Source: Rhizobium sp. BT03 (GTDB lineage Bacteria > Pseudomonadota > Alphaproteobacteria > Rhizobiales > Rhizobiaceae). From it: a stretch of DNA of 64,000 nucleotides. Positions 17,152 through 26,305 of the stretch are shown one piece after another (position 1 is the stretch's first letter; every line of letters begins with the position of its first letter). The stretch lies in assembly GCF_030053155.1 (NCBI RefSeq), contig NZ_CP125640.1:2108001-2172000 (forward strand). Reading direction: 5' to 3'. Under the pieces are notes generated by a model. That model worked only from the letters and a program-made list of their open reading frames with translations. It was not told where the DNA came from and ran no database searches. A program made the position numbers and the translations under genes.

Positions 17152-18081
17152 TTAAAGCCCGATCTCATGCGCCCAGGGCGGGTTGGCGCCAGCGCGGGAG
17201 ACGGTGACGGCGGCGGCTTTGGCGCCGAGTGTCAGGGCGTTGCGCACCGCCTGTTCGTCGAGCGAGGCGACCTGCGGCTTGGTCAGCAGGCCATCCCTCT
17301 TCAAGGACGCCAGCACTCCGGCATCGAAAGTATCGCCGGCGCCGACCGTGTCGACGACCGTGACGCGTTCGCTCGGCACCGTCACCTTGCGATCCTTGGT
17401 GTAACCGGAAGCGCCTTCCGCACCCTTGGTGATGACGACGAGCTTGGCGCCCTCGGCGATCCAATGGGCGGCGAGCGCGTCGTGATCGCCTGCAAGACCG
17501 AACCAGTCGAGGTCTTCGTCGGAGAATTTGACGATGTCGGATTTGGCGGCCATGCGCTTGATGCGGGCCATATGCGCCGGCTTGTCCTTGATGAAGCCGG
17601 GGCGGATGTTCGGATCAAGCGAGATGACGCGTTTGCCAGCCTCGCGGTCGAGTAGCGCTTCATAGGTTTCGCCACAGGGGCTCGGGATCAGGCTGATCGC
17701 GCCGAAATGCAGCGCTTCGCAATCATCGCCGAGGGTTGGCAGGTCAGCCTCGGTGATCATGCGGCCGGCCGTGCCCTCATCGTAGAAGGCATAGGTCGCC
17801 TGGCCGTTGACGAGCTTGACGAAGGCGATCGTCGAGGGGCGCTGCGTGATGGCGCAGGGGCTGTAATCGACATTGGCGGCCTTCAGCGTCGCAAGCAGGA
17901 TTTCGCCCATCATGTCGTCGGCAATGCCGGTGAAGAAGGCCGTGGGGATGCCGAGGCGGCCGAGCGCGATCGCGGTATTGAAGATCGCGCCGCCGGCATA
18001 GGGGGCAAAGCCCTTTTCGCCAAGGGTCGTGTCCCTCGGCAGCATGTCGATCAAGGCTTCGCCGCAGCACAAAATCATCAT
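17152..18081 (-). CDS. frk: Fructokinase (PfkB/ribokinase family)
   Basis: Phosphorylates fructose to fructose 6-phosphate with ATP. The 309-residue protein shows the first PfkB signature region GGAIFNTAIALGRLG and the second, DTVGAGDTFDAG, around residue 248, which holds the catalytic Asp and anion hole. Start is uncertain by one codon: ATGATG at 18081/18078, and GGGAGG is better spaced (six bases) for the second. It fits functionally with the frc fructose importer 5 kb away. Specificity for fructose is inferred from family resemblance. Confidence 0.9.
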   Translation of the reverse strand: MMILCCGEALIDMLPRDTTLGEKGFAPYAGGAIFNTAIALGRLGIPTAFFTGIADDMMGEILLATLKAANVDYSPCAITQRPSTIAFVKLVNGQATYAFYDEGTAGRMITEADLPTLGDDCEALHFGAISLIPSPCGETYEALLDREAGKRVISLDPNIRPGFIKDKPAHMARIKRMAAKSDIVKFSDEDLDWFGLAGDHDALAAHWIAEGAKLVVITKGAEGASGYTKDRKVTVPSERVTVVDTVGAGDTFDAGVLASLKRDGLLTKPQVASLDEQAVRNALTLGAKAAAVTVSRAGANPPWAHEIGL

Positions 18082-18140
18082 ATTCCTCCCAACAGCACTG
18101 ATAGGTTCATCAACCGATTAAGCGAGCTTTTGTCAACTGG

Positions 18141-18830
18141 CTAGAGCGAAAGCTCACTGACGCCACCATTCCGTCCCGACCAAGCGAGCGGCGCATCGAG
18201 GAAGGCCTCGACTTCGTCAAGCGTCTTGGCGTCGAACAGCTTCTGCGCCTTGGCGACTTCAAGCATATTGCGCCAGGTGGCGATGTGATGCAGCCTGACC
18301 TTGCCGTCGGTAAAGCGCTGCTGGCCGAAGATGTCGTAGAAAAACAGCGCGATGCCGTGATCGACGATGCCGCCGGCGGCGCGGACGGCATCGATGAACT
18401 TGAACATGCTGGTTCCGGCCGTCGTCAGGTCCTCGATGACCAGCACGCGCGACCCTTCCGGCATATTGCCTTCGATCTGCGCATTGCGGCCATGGCCCTT
18501 CGGCTGTTTGCGGACATAGATCATCGGCAGACCGAGGCGATCGGCAAGCAGGGCGGCGAAGGGGATCCCGGCGGTCTCGCCGCCGGCGATGCAATCGAAC
18601 TGCTCGAAACCGGCATCGCGCAGCAGCGTGCTGGCGGCGAAATCCATCACCGTCGAGCGGATGCGCGGGAAGGAAAGCAGCTTGCGGCAATCGATATAAA
18701 CAGGGCTCGCCATGCCGGAGGCGAGTTTGTAAGGCTGGGCGGCATTGAAATGCACCGCCTTGATCTCCCAGAGCATCTTGGCCACCAGTTCGGCCATGAC
18801 GGCGCGGTCGGGAAATGTCGTCTGGATCAT
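18141..18830 (-). CDS. pyrE: Orotate phosphoribosyltransferase
   Basis: Makes orotidine 5'-phosphate from orotate and PRPP in pyrimidine synthesis. The 229-residue protein has the PRPP-binding motif [13 protein letters not shown] and the flexible-loop residues [19 protein letters not shown] precedes the ATG. It lies 59 bases upstream of frk on the same strand and might be co-transcribed with it; pyrC lies about 3.7 kb further on, in a separate unit. Confidence 0.96.
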   Translation of the reverse strand: MIQTTFPDRAVMAELVAKMLWEIKAVHFNAAQPYKLASGMASPVYIDCRKLLSFPRIRSTVMDFAASTLLRDAGFEQFDCIAGGETAGIPFAALLADRLGLPMIYVRKQPKGHGRNAQIEGNMPEGSRVLVIEDLTTAGTSMFKFIDAVRAAGGIVDHGIALFFYDIFGQQRFTDGKVRLHHIATWRNMLEVAKAQKLFDAKTLDEVEAFLDAPLAWSGRNGGVSELSL

Positions 18831-18902
18831 GCGGCTCTCCTTCAGCTTTGCGTCTCCGGCAATAGCAGCAAGAGCCCATCGTTTCCAGACGCAAGGCGAG
18901 CC

Positions 18903-19553
18903 TTACAGCAAGAGACGGCCGATATCGGGCCCCTGCATCTTCTTGAAGAGCGCAATCGCCGCATCGCCCGCTTCCGCATCCAGCGAAACGGCATAACGCA
19001 CGGCGGCGGCAAGCAGCTGCATCGTCAGCCGGGCGATCGCAAGAAGCTCGCCACGGTCACGCTCCGGCCACAGGCGGGCGAGCACGGCGAGCAATGCCTG
19101 GGCATGGAATTCCATATCCTCTGCATCGACCTGCTGCAGCAGCTTGTCGGTATGGGTCGCATGCCAGATGTCGCGCATGACAGGCTCGCGCCGGAAAAAG
19201 GCATAATATTCGTCGGCGATCGTGGCGAGCGCGCCGGCGAGCGCCGCCGGATCAGTGACCTTCGCCAGTTCCGCTTCCACGCAGCGCCTGCCCTCCTCGT
19301 TGAAGCGCTCGGCCAATGTCCGGATGATCGAACTCTTATCGGGGAAATATTGGTAGAGCGCGCCGAAGGAAAGACCGGCCTTTTCGACGATCTCGCTCAT
19401 CTTCAAGCCGTCGCTGCCACGGCTTTCGATCAGCTCGGAGGCGACGGCGAGGATCTTTTCGAAGCGTTCGCGGCCGCGCTGCTGGCTGGGAATGCGGCGC
19501 GGCTGGCCGGTATGCTGCTGGCGCCTGCGTGTTGCGACCGGCTGTTGCGACAT
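18903..19553 (-). CDS. TetR family transcriptional regulator
   Basis: A 216-residue repressor-type protein with an N-terminal helix-turn-helix (KMSEIVEKAGLSFGALYQYF) after a basic, Gln/Arg-rich leader. The ATG at 19553 is chosen because AAGGAGAGA precedes it; an in-frame TTG eight codons upstream lacks this. It is transcribed away from the DUF1772 membrane protein gene, and paired operator-like sites lie in the 100-base gap, so autoregulation and control of that neighbour are likely. Confidence 0.9.
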   Translation of the reverse strand: MSQQPVATRRRQQHTGQPRRIPSQQRGRERFEKILAVASELIESRGSDGLKMSEIVEKAGLSFGALYQYFPDKSSIIRTLAERFNEEGRRCVEAELAKVTDPAALAGALATIADEYYAFFRREPVMRDIWHATHTDKLLQQVDAEDMEFHAQALLAVLARLWPERDRGELLAIARLTMQLLAAAVRYAVSLDAEAGDAAIALFKKMQGPDIGRLLL

Positions 19554-19579
19554 CGTCTCTCCTTCGACGGTTGACAAGG

Positions 19580-19630
19580 AAAATAAGAGAGTTTATCTGA
19601 TTTTGCAAATGGGAGAGTTTCTCTTATTTT
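19580..19630. promoter_or_regulatory. Candidate TetR operator region
   Basis: Perfect 11-base inverted arms AAAATAAGAGA (19580-19590) and TCTCTTATTTT (19620-19630) frame two copies of AGAGTTT[A/C]TCT (19588-19598 and 19614-19624), themselves palindromic and 26 bases apart. The site sits between the divergent TetR and DUF1772 genes. Confidence 0.6.
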
Positions 19631-19653
19631 AAACCCTCGGAAGGAGCTTCGAC

Positions 19654-20136
19654 ATGCAGATCGTCCTCATCCTTTCCCTCGTCGCCGCGGCGATCGGCAG
19701 CGGCCTCGTCGCCGGCATCTTCTTCGCCTTCTCGACCTTCATCATGACCGCCTTCTCCCGCATCCCGCCGGAACAGGGCATCGCCGCGATGAACTCGATC
19801 AACGTGACGATCGTCCGCTCGCCCTTCATGGCGCTCTTCGTGCCGACGGCAATCCTCTGCCTCGTCATCGCGGTGCTGGCGCTGATGAACTGGCGCGGCG
19901 GGGCATCAACGCTGATGCTGGCGGGTGCGGCCCTCTATGTCTTCGCCTCGTTCCTCTCGACCATCGTCTTCAACGTGCCGATGAACGATGCGCTGACGAA
20001 GGTCAGCGGCAGCGGGGCGGAGGCGGCCACGCTCTGGGCGACTTATCTGAGGGACTGGACGTGGTGGAACCATGTTCGGACCCTGGCCTCGCTGCTCGCC
20101 TCGATGGCCTTCGTCCGGGTGTTGATGATGGTGTGA
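19654..20136 (+). CDS. DUF1772 family membrane protein
   Basis: A 160-residue inner-membrane protein with four hydrophobic segments. The pattern GLVAGIFFAFSTFIM near the N-terminus, the conserved Asn in NVPMND, and the WNHVRTLASL segment near the C-terminus are typical of DUF1772 (anthrone oxygenase-like) proteins, whose bacterial role is not established. GAAGGAG precedes the ATG. It is the probable target of the divergent TetR regulator. Confidence 0.88.
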   Translation: MQIVLILSLVAAAIGSGLVAGIFFAFSTFIMTAFSRIPPEQGIAAMNSINVTIVRSPFMALFVPTAILCLVIAVLALMNWRGGASTLMLAGAALYVFASFLSTIVFNVPMNDALTKVSGSGAEAATLWATYLRDWTWWNHVRTLASLLASMAFVRVLMMV

Positions 20137-20156
20137 GAAAGCGGCGCCGGTGGCTG

Positions 20157-20294
20157 CCCCTCATCCGCCTGCCGGCACCTTCTCCCCGCTCGCGGGGCGA
20201 AGGGGGATAACCGCAACGTCTCCGTCCCTCGCCAACGTCTCGCGTGGCACGTCCCCTCGCCCCGTTTACGGGGAGAGGGTTAGGGTGAGGGGCA
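20157..20294. repeat. Rhizobial intergenic mosaic repeat, full copy
   Basis: CCCCTCATCCGCCTGCCGG at the left, TTAGGGTGAGGGGCA at the right, with both palindromic modules (CTTCTCCCCGCTCGCGGGGCGAA and TCGCCCCGTTTACGGGGAGA). It lies between convergent gene ends. Confidence 0.9.
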
Positions 20295-20318
20295 GCCACT
20301 GGTACAAACCCTACAATG

Positions 20319-20855
20319 CTACGCCTGCTCGCAAAAAACGATGCGGTTGCTGAACGGGTCGATGACGGTCATCTCCAGTCCCCAGGGCGCCTCTTCCAGG
20401 CCGGGCTTCATGTAGCGGTAGTCCTTGCCGGCGAGTTCGGCGTGGTAGGCGCGCACATGGGCGACGCGGACGAAGGCCTTGGCGCCGGGGCTGGCGTCGC
20501 CGGAATGTTCGCTGAGGTGCAGCGCCATTCCGTCACGCGAGACCTGGCAATAGAGCGGGGAGTTTTCCTCGAAGCGGTGCTCCCAGTCGAGATGGAAGCC
20601 GAGGAAGCCGCAATAGAATTCCATGGCCTTCTCGACCGAGAAGATGCGGAAGATCGGCATTGGCGGTTCGATGCCGACAGCCGAGCGGGAAGCACTCGCC
20701 GCATCGATCTTGGCCGAGAGGATATTCCATTGATCGAGCCCGAACTGGCGGGCGACGATTTCGAGGGTCTCGCTATGGGTCAGCGTAATGTCGCGGTCGG
20801 CAAGCGCCTGCCGCAAAGTCTTTGCCATGAGTTTGGCATCGCGAAAATCGCGCAT
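20319..20855 (-). CDS. Glyoxalase-superfamily (VOC) protein with N-terminal helical domain
   Basis: A 178-residue protein. Residues 1-55 form a helical segment (AKTLRQALADRDITLTHSE...DQWNILSAKID) found before VOC domains in a glyoxalase-related family; residues 65-178 are one VOC unit (MPIFRIFSVEKAMEFYCGFLG...VIDPFSNRIVF). Such proteins include bleomycin-binding-like and dioxygenase-like members. The substrate cannot be assigned. GGAAGGA precedes the ATG. It is a single-gene unit. Confidence 0.85.
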   Translation of the reverse strand: MRDFRDAKLMAKTLRQALADRDITLTHSETLEIVARQFGLDQWNILSAKIDAASASRSAVGIEPPMPIFRIFSVEKAMEFYCGFLGFHLDWEHRFEENSPLYCQVSRDGMALHLSEHSGDASPGAKAFVRVAHVRAYHAELAGKDYRYMKPGLEEAPWGLEMTVIDPFSNRIVFCEQA

Positions 20856-21058
20856 ATCTCATCCTTCCGTTGGCGGCAAACAGGACGATCAGTGCCCGCG
20901 TCTGCTGACCCGTTCGCCATCGATCGCCAAACGGCAAGGGATGTGAAGGACGGTAACTGGATGCATTCACCATAACGCCAGAGTGTCAAACGTCGGGCGT
21001 CGCGGGGCGGCTGGCCGCATCCGGCCAGGGGCGACATTATGAGAGGAGCCGTCAGGAA

Positions 21059-22237
21059 TCAAGACGCCGTGCGCGCCACCTCGAGCGGAACCGCCTGCAG
21101 GTGGCCGGCCAGCTCGACCCGGTTGCGGCCGCCCCGCTTGGCGGCGTAAAGCGCCTTGTCGGCGGCACTCAACATGGCATCGAAATCCAGGCTCTTGGCG
21201 CGTCCGGGCGCAACGCCGACGCTGACGGTGCATTTCAGCACCTGGTCATCGATCGGGATCTCGCGCGCCTCGAAATCCCTGCGGATGCGCTCGGCCGCCA
21301 GTTCCGCCCGGCCGGGCATGGTCTCCTTCAACACCAGCGCGAACTCCTCGCCGCCCAACCGTGCGGCAGTATCGCCGGGGCGGCGATTGGCTGAGAGTTC
21401 GGCGGCGAAGACCTTGATCACGCGATCGCCGGCCGCATGGCCGAAGCGGTCGTTGACGGATTTGAAATGGTCGATATCGAAGACGATGACGGCGGTGGTC
21501 GAGCCCATCGGGCGCGTGCCGTATTGATCGAACAGGGCGCGGCGGTTGAGCAGCCCGGTCAGCGGATCGGTGATCGCCTCGAGCCGATGGCGGGCGGCAA
21601 GCCGCCACTGATGCAGCGCCAGCGACAGCGCGCCGATCCCGGTCATGCCGGCGATGCAGACGGCAAGGCTCAGATCCTCGGCCCAGTTGCTCGGCGCCTT
21701 GCCGAGCACCAGCTTGCCGTCGGAAATCAGCACGGCGGCGCAGAGCACGAAGGAGATCGCCGTCAGCGTATAAAGTGCCGAGATGCCGAGGATCGGCGCC
21801 GGCGCTTCGGCGCGGGCGAGCCAATATTGCCGAGCGGTGGCAAAGAGCAGCAGGGCAATGGCGAGATTGTCAGCGATGAAGGCCAGGCCGTCATAACCCG
21901 ACACCAGCGGCACGATGGAGAAGACCATCGCCGCCAGGGCGCGGATCGCAATGCCCGGCAAGGGCAGGCGGCCGGTGAGAAACTGCCGGCCGGCACCCCA
22001 GATAGTGGCGAAACCGGCATGAAACAGCACGAAATTGGCAATGCCGAAGCCTATCTCCGGCCTGTCCACATAGGCGCTGTAGACAAAAATGCCGCTGACG
22101 ACGAAGACTAGGCCGACGGTGGCGGTGAGCAGCACGGTTTCGGCCCGGCGGACAAGCCAGCCGCCCATCAAGGTCACGGCAAGGCACGCCGTGGACACGC
22201 CGAGCGCCAGCAAGAGGGAGTTATAGTCAAGCATCAT
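21059..22237 (-). CDS. Membrane-bound diguanylate cyclase
   Basis: Makes cyclic di-GMP from two GTP. The N-terminal ~190 residues hold about six hydrophobic segments and form a membrane sensor region that I cannot name with confidence. The C-terminal GGDEF domain has the intact active site GGEEF near residue 296, and an RxxD inhibitory site (RPGD) five residues ahead, so product inhibition is expected. There is no EAL domain. The start has only a weak ribosome site; ATGATG occurs at 22237. Confidence 0.92.
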   Translation of the reverse strand: MMLDYNSLLLALGVSTACLAVTLMGGWLVRRAETVLLTATVGLVFVVSGIFVYSAYVDRPEIGFGIANFVLFHAGFATIWGAGRQFLTGRLPLPGIAIRALAAMVFSIVPLVSGYDGLAFIADNLAIALLLFATARQYWLARAEAPAPILGISALYTLTAISFVLCAAVLISDGKLVLGKAPSNWAEDLSLAVCIAGMTGIGALSLALHQWRLAARHRLEAITDPLTGLLNRRALFDQYGTRPMGSTTAVIVFDIDHFKSVNDRFGHAAGDRVIKVFAAELSANRRPGDTAARLGGEEFALVLKETMPGRAELAAERIRRDFEAREIPIDDQVLKCTVSVGVAPGRAKSLDFDAMLSAADKALYAAKRGGRNRVELAGHLQAVPLEVARTAS

Positions 22238-22393
22238 GCTTTTTCAGTCTCCGCGACCGCGGCCACGCCGGATAATATTGGCAACCTATGCGATCGGAAG
22301 TGAGGAATGTCTTACGCATTCCGTTAAAAAATGATGCACTGCACAGGGAAATGTTAGGGCGGTAACTTCGAGGCGAAGCTCGCGCATGAGGCG

Positions 22394-22505
22394 CCCCTCA
22401 TCCGGCTGCCGCCACCTTCTCCCCGTAAACGGGGCGAAGACCAACCTCTCGCGGGGCACGTCCCCTCGCCCCGTTTTTACGGGGAGAGGGTTAGGGTGAG
22501 GGGCA
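22394..22505. repeat. Rhizobial intergenic mosaic repeat, shorter full copy
   Basis: Begins CCCCTCATCCGGCTGCCGCC and ends GGGTTAGGGTGAGGGGCA, with a shortened linker between the two palindromes. It lies between the diguanylate cyclase promoter region and the pyrC end. Confidence 0.88.
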
Positions 22506-22520
22506 CTTGAGGCTTGGCGC

Positions 22521-23561
22521 TTACGCCACCACCCGCCAATGCAGCGGAAACATCGGATCGAACACCGTCACCGTACCAGCGCCGGTTTCGATCCTGGCGG
22601 GGAAGACGACCGGCTCGGCCTGCTTTGCCAGCGTGATGCGTTCCTCGTTCGGTTGCAGCCCGTACCAGGCCGGGCCGTTCAGCGAGGTGAAGGCTTCGAG
22701 CTTGTCCAGCGCGGCCTCCTGCTCGAACACATGGGCAAGGCAGCTCATCGTGTTGATCGAGGTGTAGATGCCGGCGCAGCCGCAGGCGCATTCTTTCAGC
22801 GGGTCGACATGCGGGGCGGAATCGGTGCCGAGGAAGAAGCGGGCGTCACCGCTGACGGCGGCGGCGCGCAGCGCCAGCCGATGGTTCTCGCGCTTGGCGA
22901 CCGGCAGGCAGTAATAATGCGGGCGGATGCCGCCGACGAGGATGGCGTTGCGATTGATGATCAGGTGATGGGTGGTGATCGAGCCGGCGAGATTTGATTT
23001 GGCCGCCTTGATGTAGTCGATGCCATCCGCTGTCGTCACATGCTCCATCGTCACCTTCAGCTCCGGCAGGCGGCGGCGCAACGGATCGAGCACGGTGTCG
23101 ATAAAGACCGCTTCGCGGTCGAAAATATCGACCTCAGGCGTCGTCACCTCGCCATGGACGCAGAGCGGCAGGCCGATCCTGGCCATGCGCTCCAGCACCG
23201 GCATCGCCTTTTCCATGTCGCGCACGCCGCCATGCGAATTGGTGGTGGCGCCGGCCGGATAAAGCTTGACGGCGGTGATCAGGCCGCTTTTGGCGCCCGC
23301 CTCGACATCGTCGGGGCTGGTATGCTCGGTGAGATAGAGCGTCATCAGCGGCTGAAAGCGATGACCGGCCGGCATGGCTTTCAGGATGCGCTCGCGATAG
23401 GCCGTCGCGTCCGCTGTGGTGACCACCGGCGGCACCAGATTGGGCATGATGATGGCGCGGGCGAAGGTGCGGCTCGTATCGGCGATCACGCCTTCCAGCA
23501 TGGCGCCGTCGCGCAGATGCAGGTGCCAGTCGTCAGGGCGGCGGATGGTGATCGATTGCAT
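22521..23561 (-). CDS. pyrC: Dihydroorotase, class II
   Basis: Cyclises carbamoyl-aspartate to dihydroorotate in pyrimidine synthesis. The 346-residue protein begins [19 protein letters not shown] with metal ligands His13 and His15; the bridging-lysine segment [11 protein letters not shown], and later HVTT, HHL and GTDSAPH follow. Length matches E. coli PyrC. The ATG at 23561 is chosen because GGAGG lies seven bases before it; the frame is open 25 codons further without family similarity. Confidence 0.96.
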   Translation of the reverse strand: MQSITIRRPDDWHLHLRDGAMLEGVIADTSRTFARAIIMPNLVPPVVTTADATAYRERILKAMPAGHRFQPLMTLYLTEHTSPDDVEAGAKSGLITAVKLYPAGATTNSHGGVRDMEKAMPVLERMARIGLPLCVHGEVTTPEVDIFDREAVFIDTVLDPLRRRLPELKVTMEHVTTADGIDYIKAAKSNLAGSITTHHLIINRNAILVGGIRPHYYCLPVAKRENHRLALRAAAVSGDARFFLGTDSAPHVDPLKECACGCAGIYTSINTMSCLAHVFEQEAALDKLEAFTSLNGPAWYGLQPNEERITLAKQAEPVVFPARIETGAGTVTVFDPMFPLHWRVVA

Positions 23562-23605
23562 GGCAGGCCTCCGAAGCGATGCGTCTGCGGCCTCGAATAA
23601 CACTA

Positions 23606-23643
23606 AAGCGCGTTGCATTGAAATCGATTCATGCAACGCGCTT
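23606..23643. repeat. 13-base palindrome between frcK and pyrC
   Basis: AAGCGCGTTGCAT (23606-23618) and ATGCAACGCGCTT (23631-23643) are perfect inverted arms around a 12-base loop. There is no T-run, so it is either a weak terminator for the frc operon or a dispersed rhizobial palindrome. Confidence 0.75.
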
Positions 23644-23677
23644 CAGCTCTTTGTTCATGCATGTCGTCGTCGCGGCA

Positions 23678-24310
23678 TCATGCCAGCGCGATCTCCAGCG
23701 TCACATCGGCCGGGCGGCGGTTTTCGAGGATCAGCCGGCCGTTCGGCAGGTCGTTGTCGTAAACCTTGGCGCTGGCGGCCTCTTCGCTGAGATTATATCC
23801 GCGCCAGCGCGCCCAGAGCCGCTCCTCGAGCACTTCGATCGGCGGCGCCAGCATGATTGAAAAGTCGAAGACGCCATCGAGTTCGGCCCATTTTCCCTGC
23901 GTAAACAGCAGGTAGTTTCCCTCGACGATGATGAAGCGGTCCTTCGGGTCGATCGGCCGGGCCGAGGCGATGGCGAGTTCGCGCGAGCGGTCGAAGACCG
24001 GCGCCAGAACCTCCTGGTCGGCCCGCCGGACGGCGGCGATGATATCGAGGAAGCCGCGGACATCGAAGGTTTCAGGAATGCCCTTGCGGGCCAAAAGGCC
24101 GCGCTCGATCAGGATGGCGTTATCCATGTGGAAGCCGTCCATCGGCAGGACCGCAGCACTTTCGCCTCTGGCTTTCAACGCCGCCGCCAGATTGTCGGCC
24201 ATGGTCGACTTGCCGGAACCCGGCGGGCCGGCAATGCCGATGAGGAAGCGTCTGCTATCGCCGGCGCGGCTGAGAACCTCGCCGGCGATTTCCTCGGTGC
24301 TGACCGTCAT
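23678..24310 (-). CDS. frcK: Fructose-operon kinase FrcK
   Basis: A P-loop kinase of the uridine-kinase/pantothenate-kinase fold, 210 residues, with Walker A GPPGSGKST at 28-36 and the motif MDGFHMDN. In Sinorhizobium meliloti the fourth gene of the frc operon encodes such a kinase. Its sugar-kinase activity is inferred from that context. Its ATG overlaps the frcA stop by four bases, so it is translated with the transporter. A palindrome follows its stop codon. Confidence 0.88.
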   Translation of the reverse strand: MTVSTEEIAGEVLSRAGDSRRFLIGIAGPPGSGKSTMADNLAAALKARGESAAVLPMDGFHMDNAILIERGLLARKGIPETFDVRGFLDIIAAVRRADQEVLAPVFDRSRELAIASARPIDPKDRFIIVEGNYLLFTQGKWAELDGVFDFSIMLAPPIEVLEERLWARWRGYNLSEEAASAKVYDNDLPNGRLILENRRPADVTLEIALA

Positions 24311-25089
24311 GCCGGAACCGGCTCCGTCGGCACCGCCTTGGCGCCGGTCATGAAGGCGACGGCGTCGGACATGGTGTATTCCTTCGGGTCGATCACCGTC
24401 AGGCGGCGGCCGAGACGGTGGATATGGATCCGGTCGGCCACCTCGAAGACATGCGGCATATTGTGCGAGATCAGCACGATCGGCAGGCCGCGGGCGCGCA
24501 CGTCGAGGATCAGCTCCAGCACGCGGCGGCTTTCCTTGACGCCGAGGGCGGCCGTCGGTTCGTCCATGATGATCACCTTGGAGCCGAAGGCGGCGGCGCG
24601 GGCGACCGCGACGCCCTGGCGCTGGCCGCCGGAGAGGGTTTCCACCGCCTGGTTGATGTTCTGGATGGTCATCAGGCCGAGCTCGGAGAGCTTGTTGCGC
24701 GCCAGCTTTTCCATCGCCGGCCGGTCGAGCATGCGCAACATCGAGCCGAGCACGCCCGGTTTGCGGATCTCGCGGCCGAGGAACATGTTGTCGGCGATCG
24801 ACAGCGCCGGCGACAGAGCCAGGTTCTGATAGACGGTTTCGATACCGGCCTCGCGCGCTTCCATCGGCGAGCGGAACTGCACCTGCTTGCCTTCGAGGGT
24901 GATCACCCCCTCGTCGGGGGTGACGGCGCCTGAAATCGCCTTGATCAGCGAAGACTTGCCGGCGCCGTTATCGCCGATGACGGCGAGGATTTCGCCCGGG
25001 TAAAGATCGAAATCGGCATTGTCGAGCGCGGTCACGCGGCCGTAGCGCTTGACGAGACCGCGGGCGGTGAGAAGGGGTTCGCGAGCCAT
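24307..25089 (-). CDS. frcA: Fructose ABC transporter ATP-binding protein
   Basis: A single-domain 260-residue ATPase of the CUT2 family, which energises uptake of fructose (and in S. meliloti also ribose and mannose). Walker A GDNGAGKSS at about 39-47, signature LSGGQRQG, Walker B VIIMDEPTAALG. The ATG at 25089 gives the same length as known FrcA; the frame is open upstream into frcC, but that part is not conserved. It begins two bases after the frcC stop. Confidence 0.94.
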   Translation of the reverse strand: MAREPLLTARGLVKRYGRVTALDNADFDLYPGEILAVIGDNGAGKSSLIKAISGAVTPDEGVITLEGKQVQFRSPMEAREAGIETVYQNLALSPALSIADNMFLGREIRKPGVLGSMLRMLDRPAMEKLARNKLSELGLMTIQNINQAVETLSGGQRQGVAVARAAAFGSKVIIMDEPTAALGVKESRRVLELILDVRARGLPIVLISHNMPHVFEVADRIHIHRLGRRLTVIDPKEYTMSDAVAFMTGAKAVPTEPVPA

Positions 25090-25091
25090 GA

Positions 25092-26156
25092 TTACACCGA
25101 AACCTTTCTGATCCACTGGTCGATGGCGACGGCGGCGATGATCAGCACGCCTGTCAAAAGGACTTTCCATTGCGGGTCGGCGCCGAGCATATTGAGGCCC
25201 ATCGAGACGACGCCGACGATCATCGCACCGAACAGCGTGCCGAGGATGGAGCCGCGGCCGCCGAAGAGCGAGATGCCGCCGATCACCGTCGCGGTGATCG
25301 CCTGCAGGTTATAGTCGGTGACCGCCGAGGACGGCGAGATCGAGCCGTTGCGGCCGATCGAAACCCAGGCGGCGAAGGCGGCGATGACACCCGAGATGGT
25401 GTAGACGGTGAGCAGCACCTTCTTGGTCTGGATGCCGGAGAGCTTGGCGGCTTCAGGATCGTCGCCGACCGCATAGACGTGCCGGCCCCAGGCGGTGTGA
25501 TTGAGCACATACCAGAGCAAGAGGACGAGCAGCACCATGGCGATGACGCCGAGGGTGAGCACGGCGCTGCCGAGCCTGAAGCTCGCAGCGAAAAGATGCA
25601 GCAGCGGCGCCTGTTCGTCGACATCGGTGTCGCGGATCGTCTCATTGGCGGAATAGATGAAATTCGTCGCCATGACGATATTCCAGGTGCCGAGCGTGAC
25701 GATGAAGGGCGGCAGTTTCATGAAGGCGACGAGGAAGCCGTTCAGCAAACCGCAGAGGCCGCCGACGAGGAGGCCGCCGATCACGGCGATCGGCGTCGGT
25801 ACGCCGTAGGTGATGGCGACATTGCCCATGATGACAGCCGAGATCACCATGATGACGCCGATCGAAAGGTCGATGCCGGCGGTCAGGATGACCAGTGTCT
25901 GGGCGGCGCCGAGAATACCGACGATGGCGATTTGCTGCAGGATCAGCGTCAGCGTATAGGACGAGAAGAACCGTCCGCCGATCGTTGCCCCGAAGATGAT
26001 GATCGCCAGCACCAGCACGATCAGCGGCACGGCGGCCGGCGTCGAGTGCAGAAAATGCTGGGCGCGCTTGATCAGCGAGACATCCTGGTGCTCGAAGGAG
26101 GCGACATTCTTGTCGCTGCCATCGAGGACGCGTTCGAATTCCTGAGTTCCGGTCAT
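25092..26156 (-). CDS. frcC: Fructose ABC transporter permease
   Basis: A 354-residue inner-membrane permease of the ribose/xylose (CUT2) type, with eight to ten hydrophobic segments and the motifs LTAGIDLSIG and VIGGISLFGGRGS, which are characteristic of this family. AGGAGGAACC precedes the ATG. It follows frcB after a 149-base gap containing a strong hairpin, so its expression is probably lower than that of the binding protein. Confidence 0.94.
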   Translation of the reverse strand: MTGTQEFERVLDGSDKNVASFEHQDVSLIKRAQHFLHSTPAAVPLIVLVLAIIIFGATIGGRFFSSYTLTLILQQIAIVGILGAAQTLVILTAGIDLSIGVIMVISAVIMGNVAITYGVPTPIAVIGGLLVGGLCGLLNGFLVAFMKLPPFIVTLGTWNIVMATNFIYSANETIRDTDVDEQAPLLHLFAASFRLGSAVLTLGVIAMVLLVLLLWYVLNHTAWGRHVYAVGDDPEAAKLSGIQTKKVLLTVYTISGVIAAFAAWVSIGRNGSISPSSAVTDYNLQAITATVIGGISLFGGRGSILGTLFGAMIVGVVSMGLNMLGADPQWKVLLTGVLIIAAVAIDQWIRKVSV

Positions 26157-26256
26157 GGTTCCTCCTCCGCATCCGCGCGCCGAACCCGCGCGGAGGCCGT
26201 CACCCTATTCATCCGTTCGTTGCTTAGCCGGGGGGCGACGGCACATCGTCCGTCGA

Positions 26257-26286
26257 AAACGGCCGGGGATCAAGCCCCGGCCGTTT
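26257..26286 (-). terminator. Hairpin between frcB and frcC (partial terminator / stability element)
   Basis: AAACGGCCGGGG (26257-26268) and CCCCGGCCGTTT (26275-26286) are perfect 12-base arms with a 6-base loop. Read on the minus strand it ends in TTTT. It lies 20 bases past the frcB stop inside the operon. Confidence 0.75.
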
Positions 26287-26305
26287 CTCTTTCAAGAGAT
26301 CGGGC

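Noticed and set aside
17010-17207. Small plus-strand frame after otsA
   Set aside because: Lies within a mosaic repeat and the frk 3' end.
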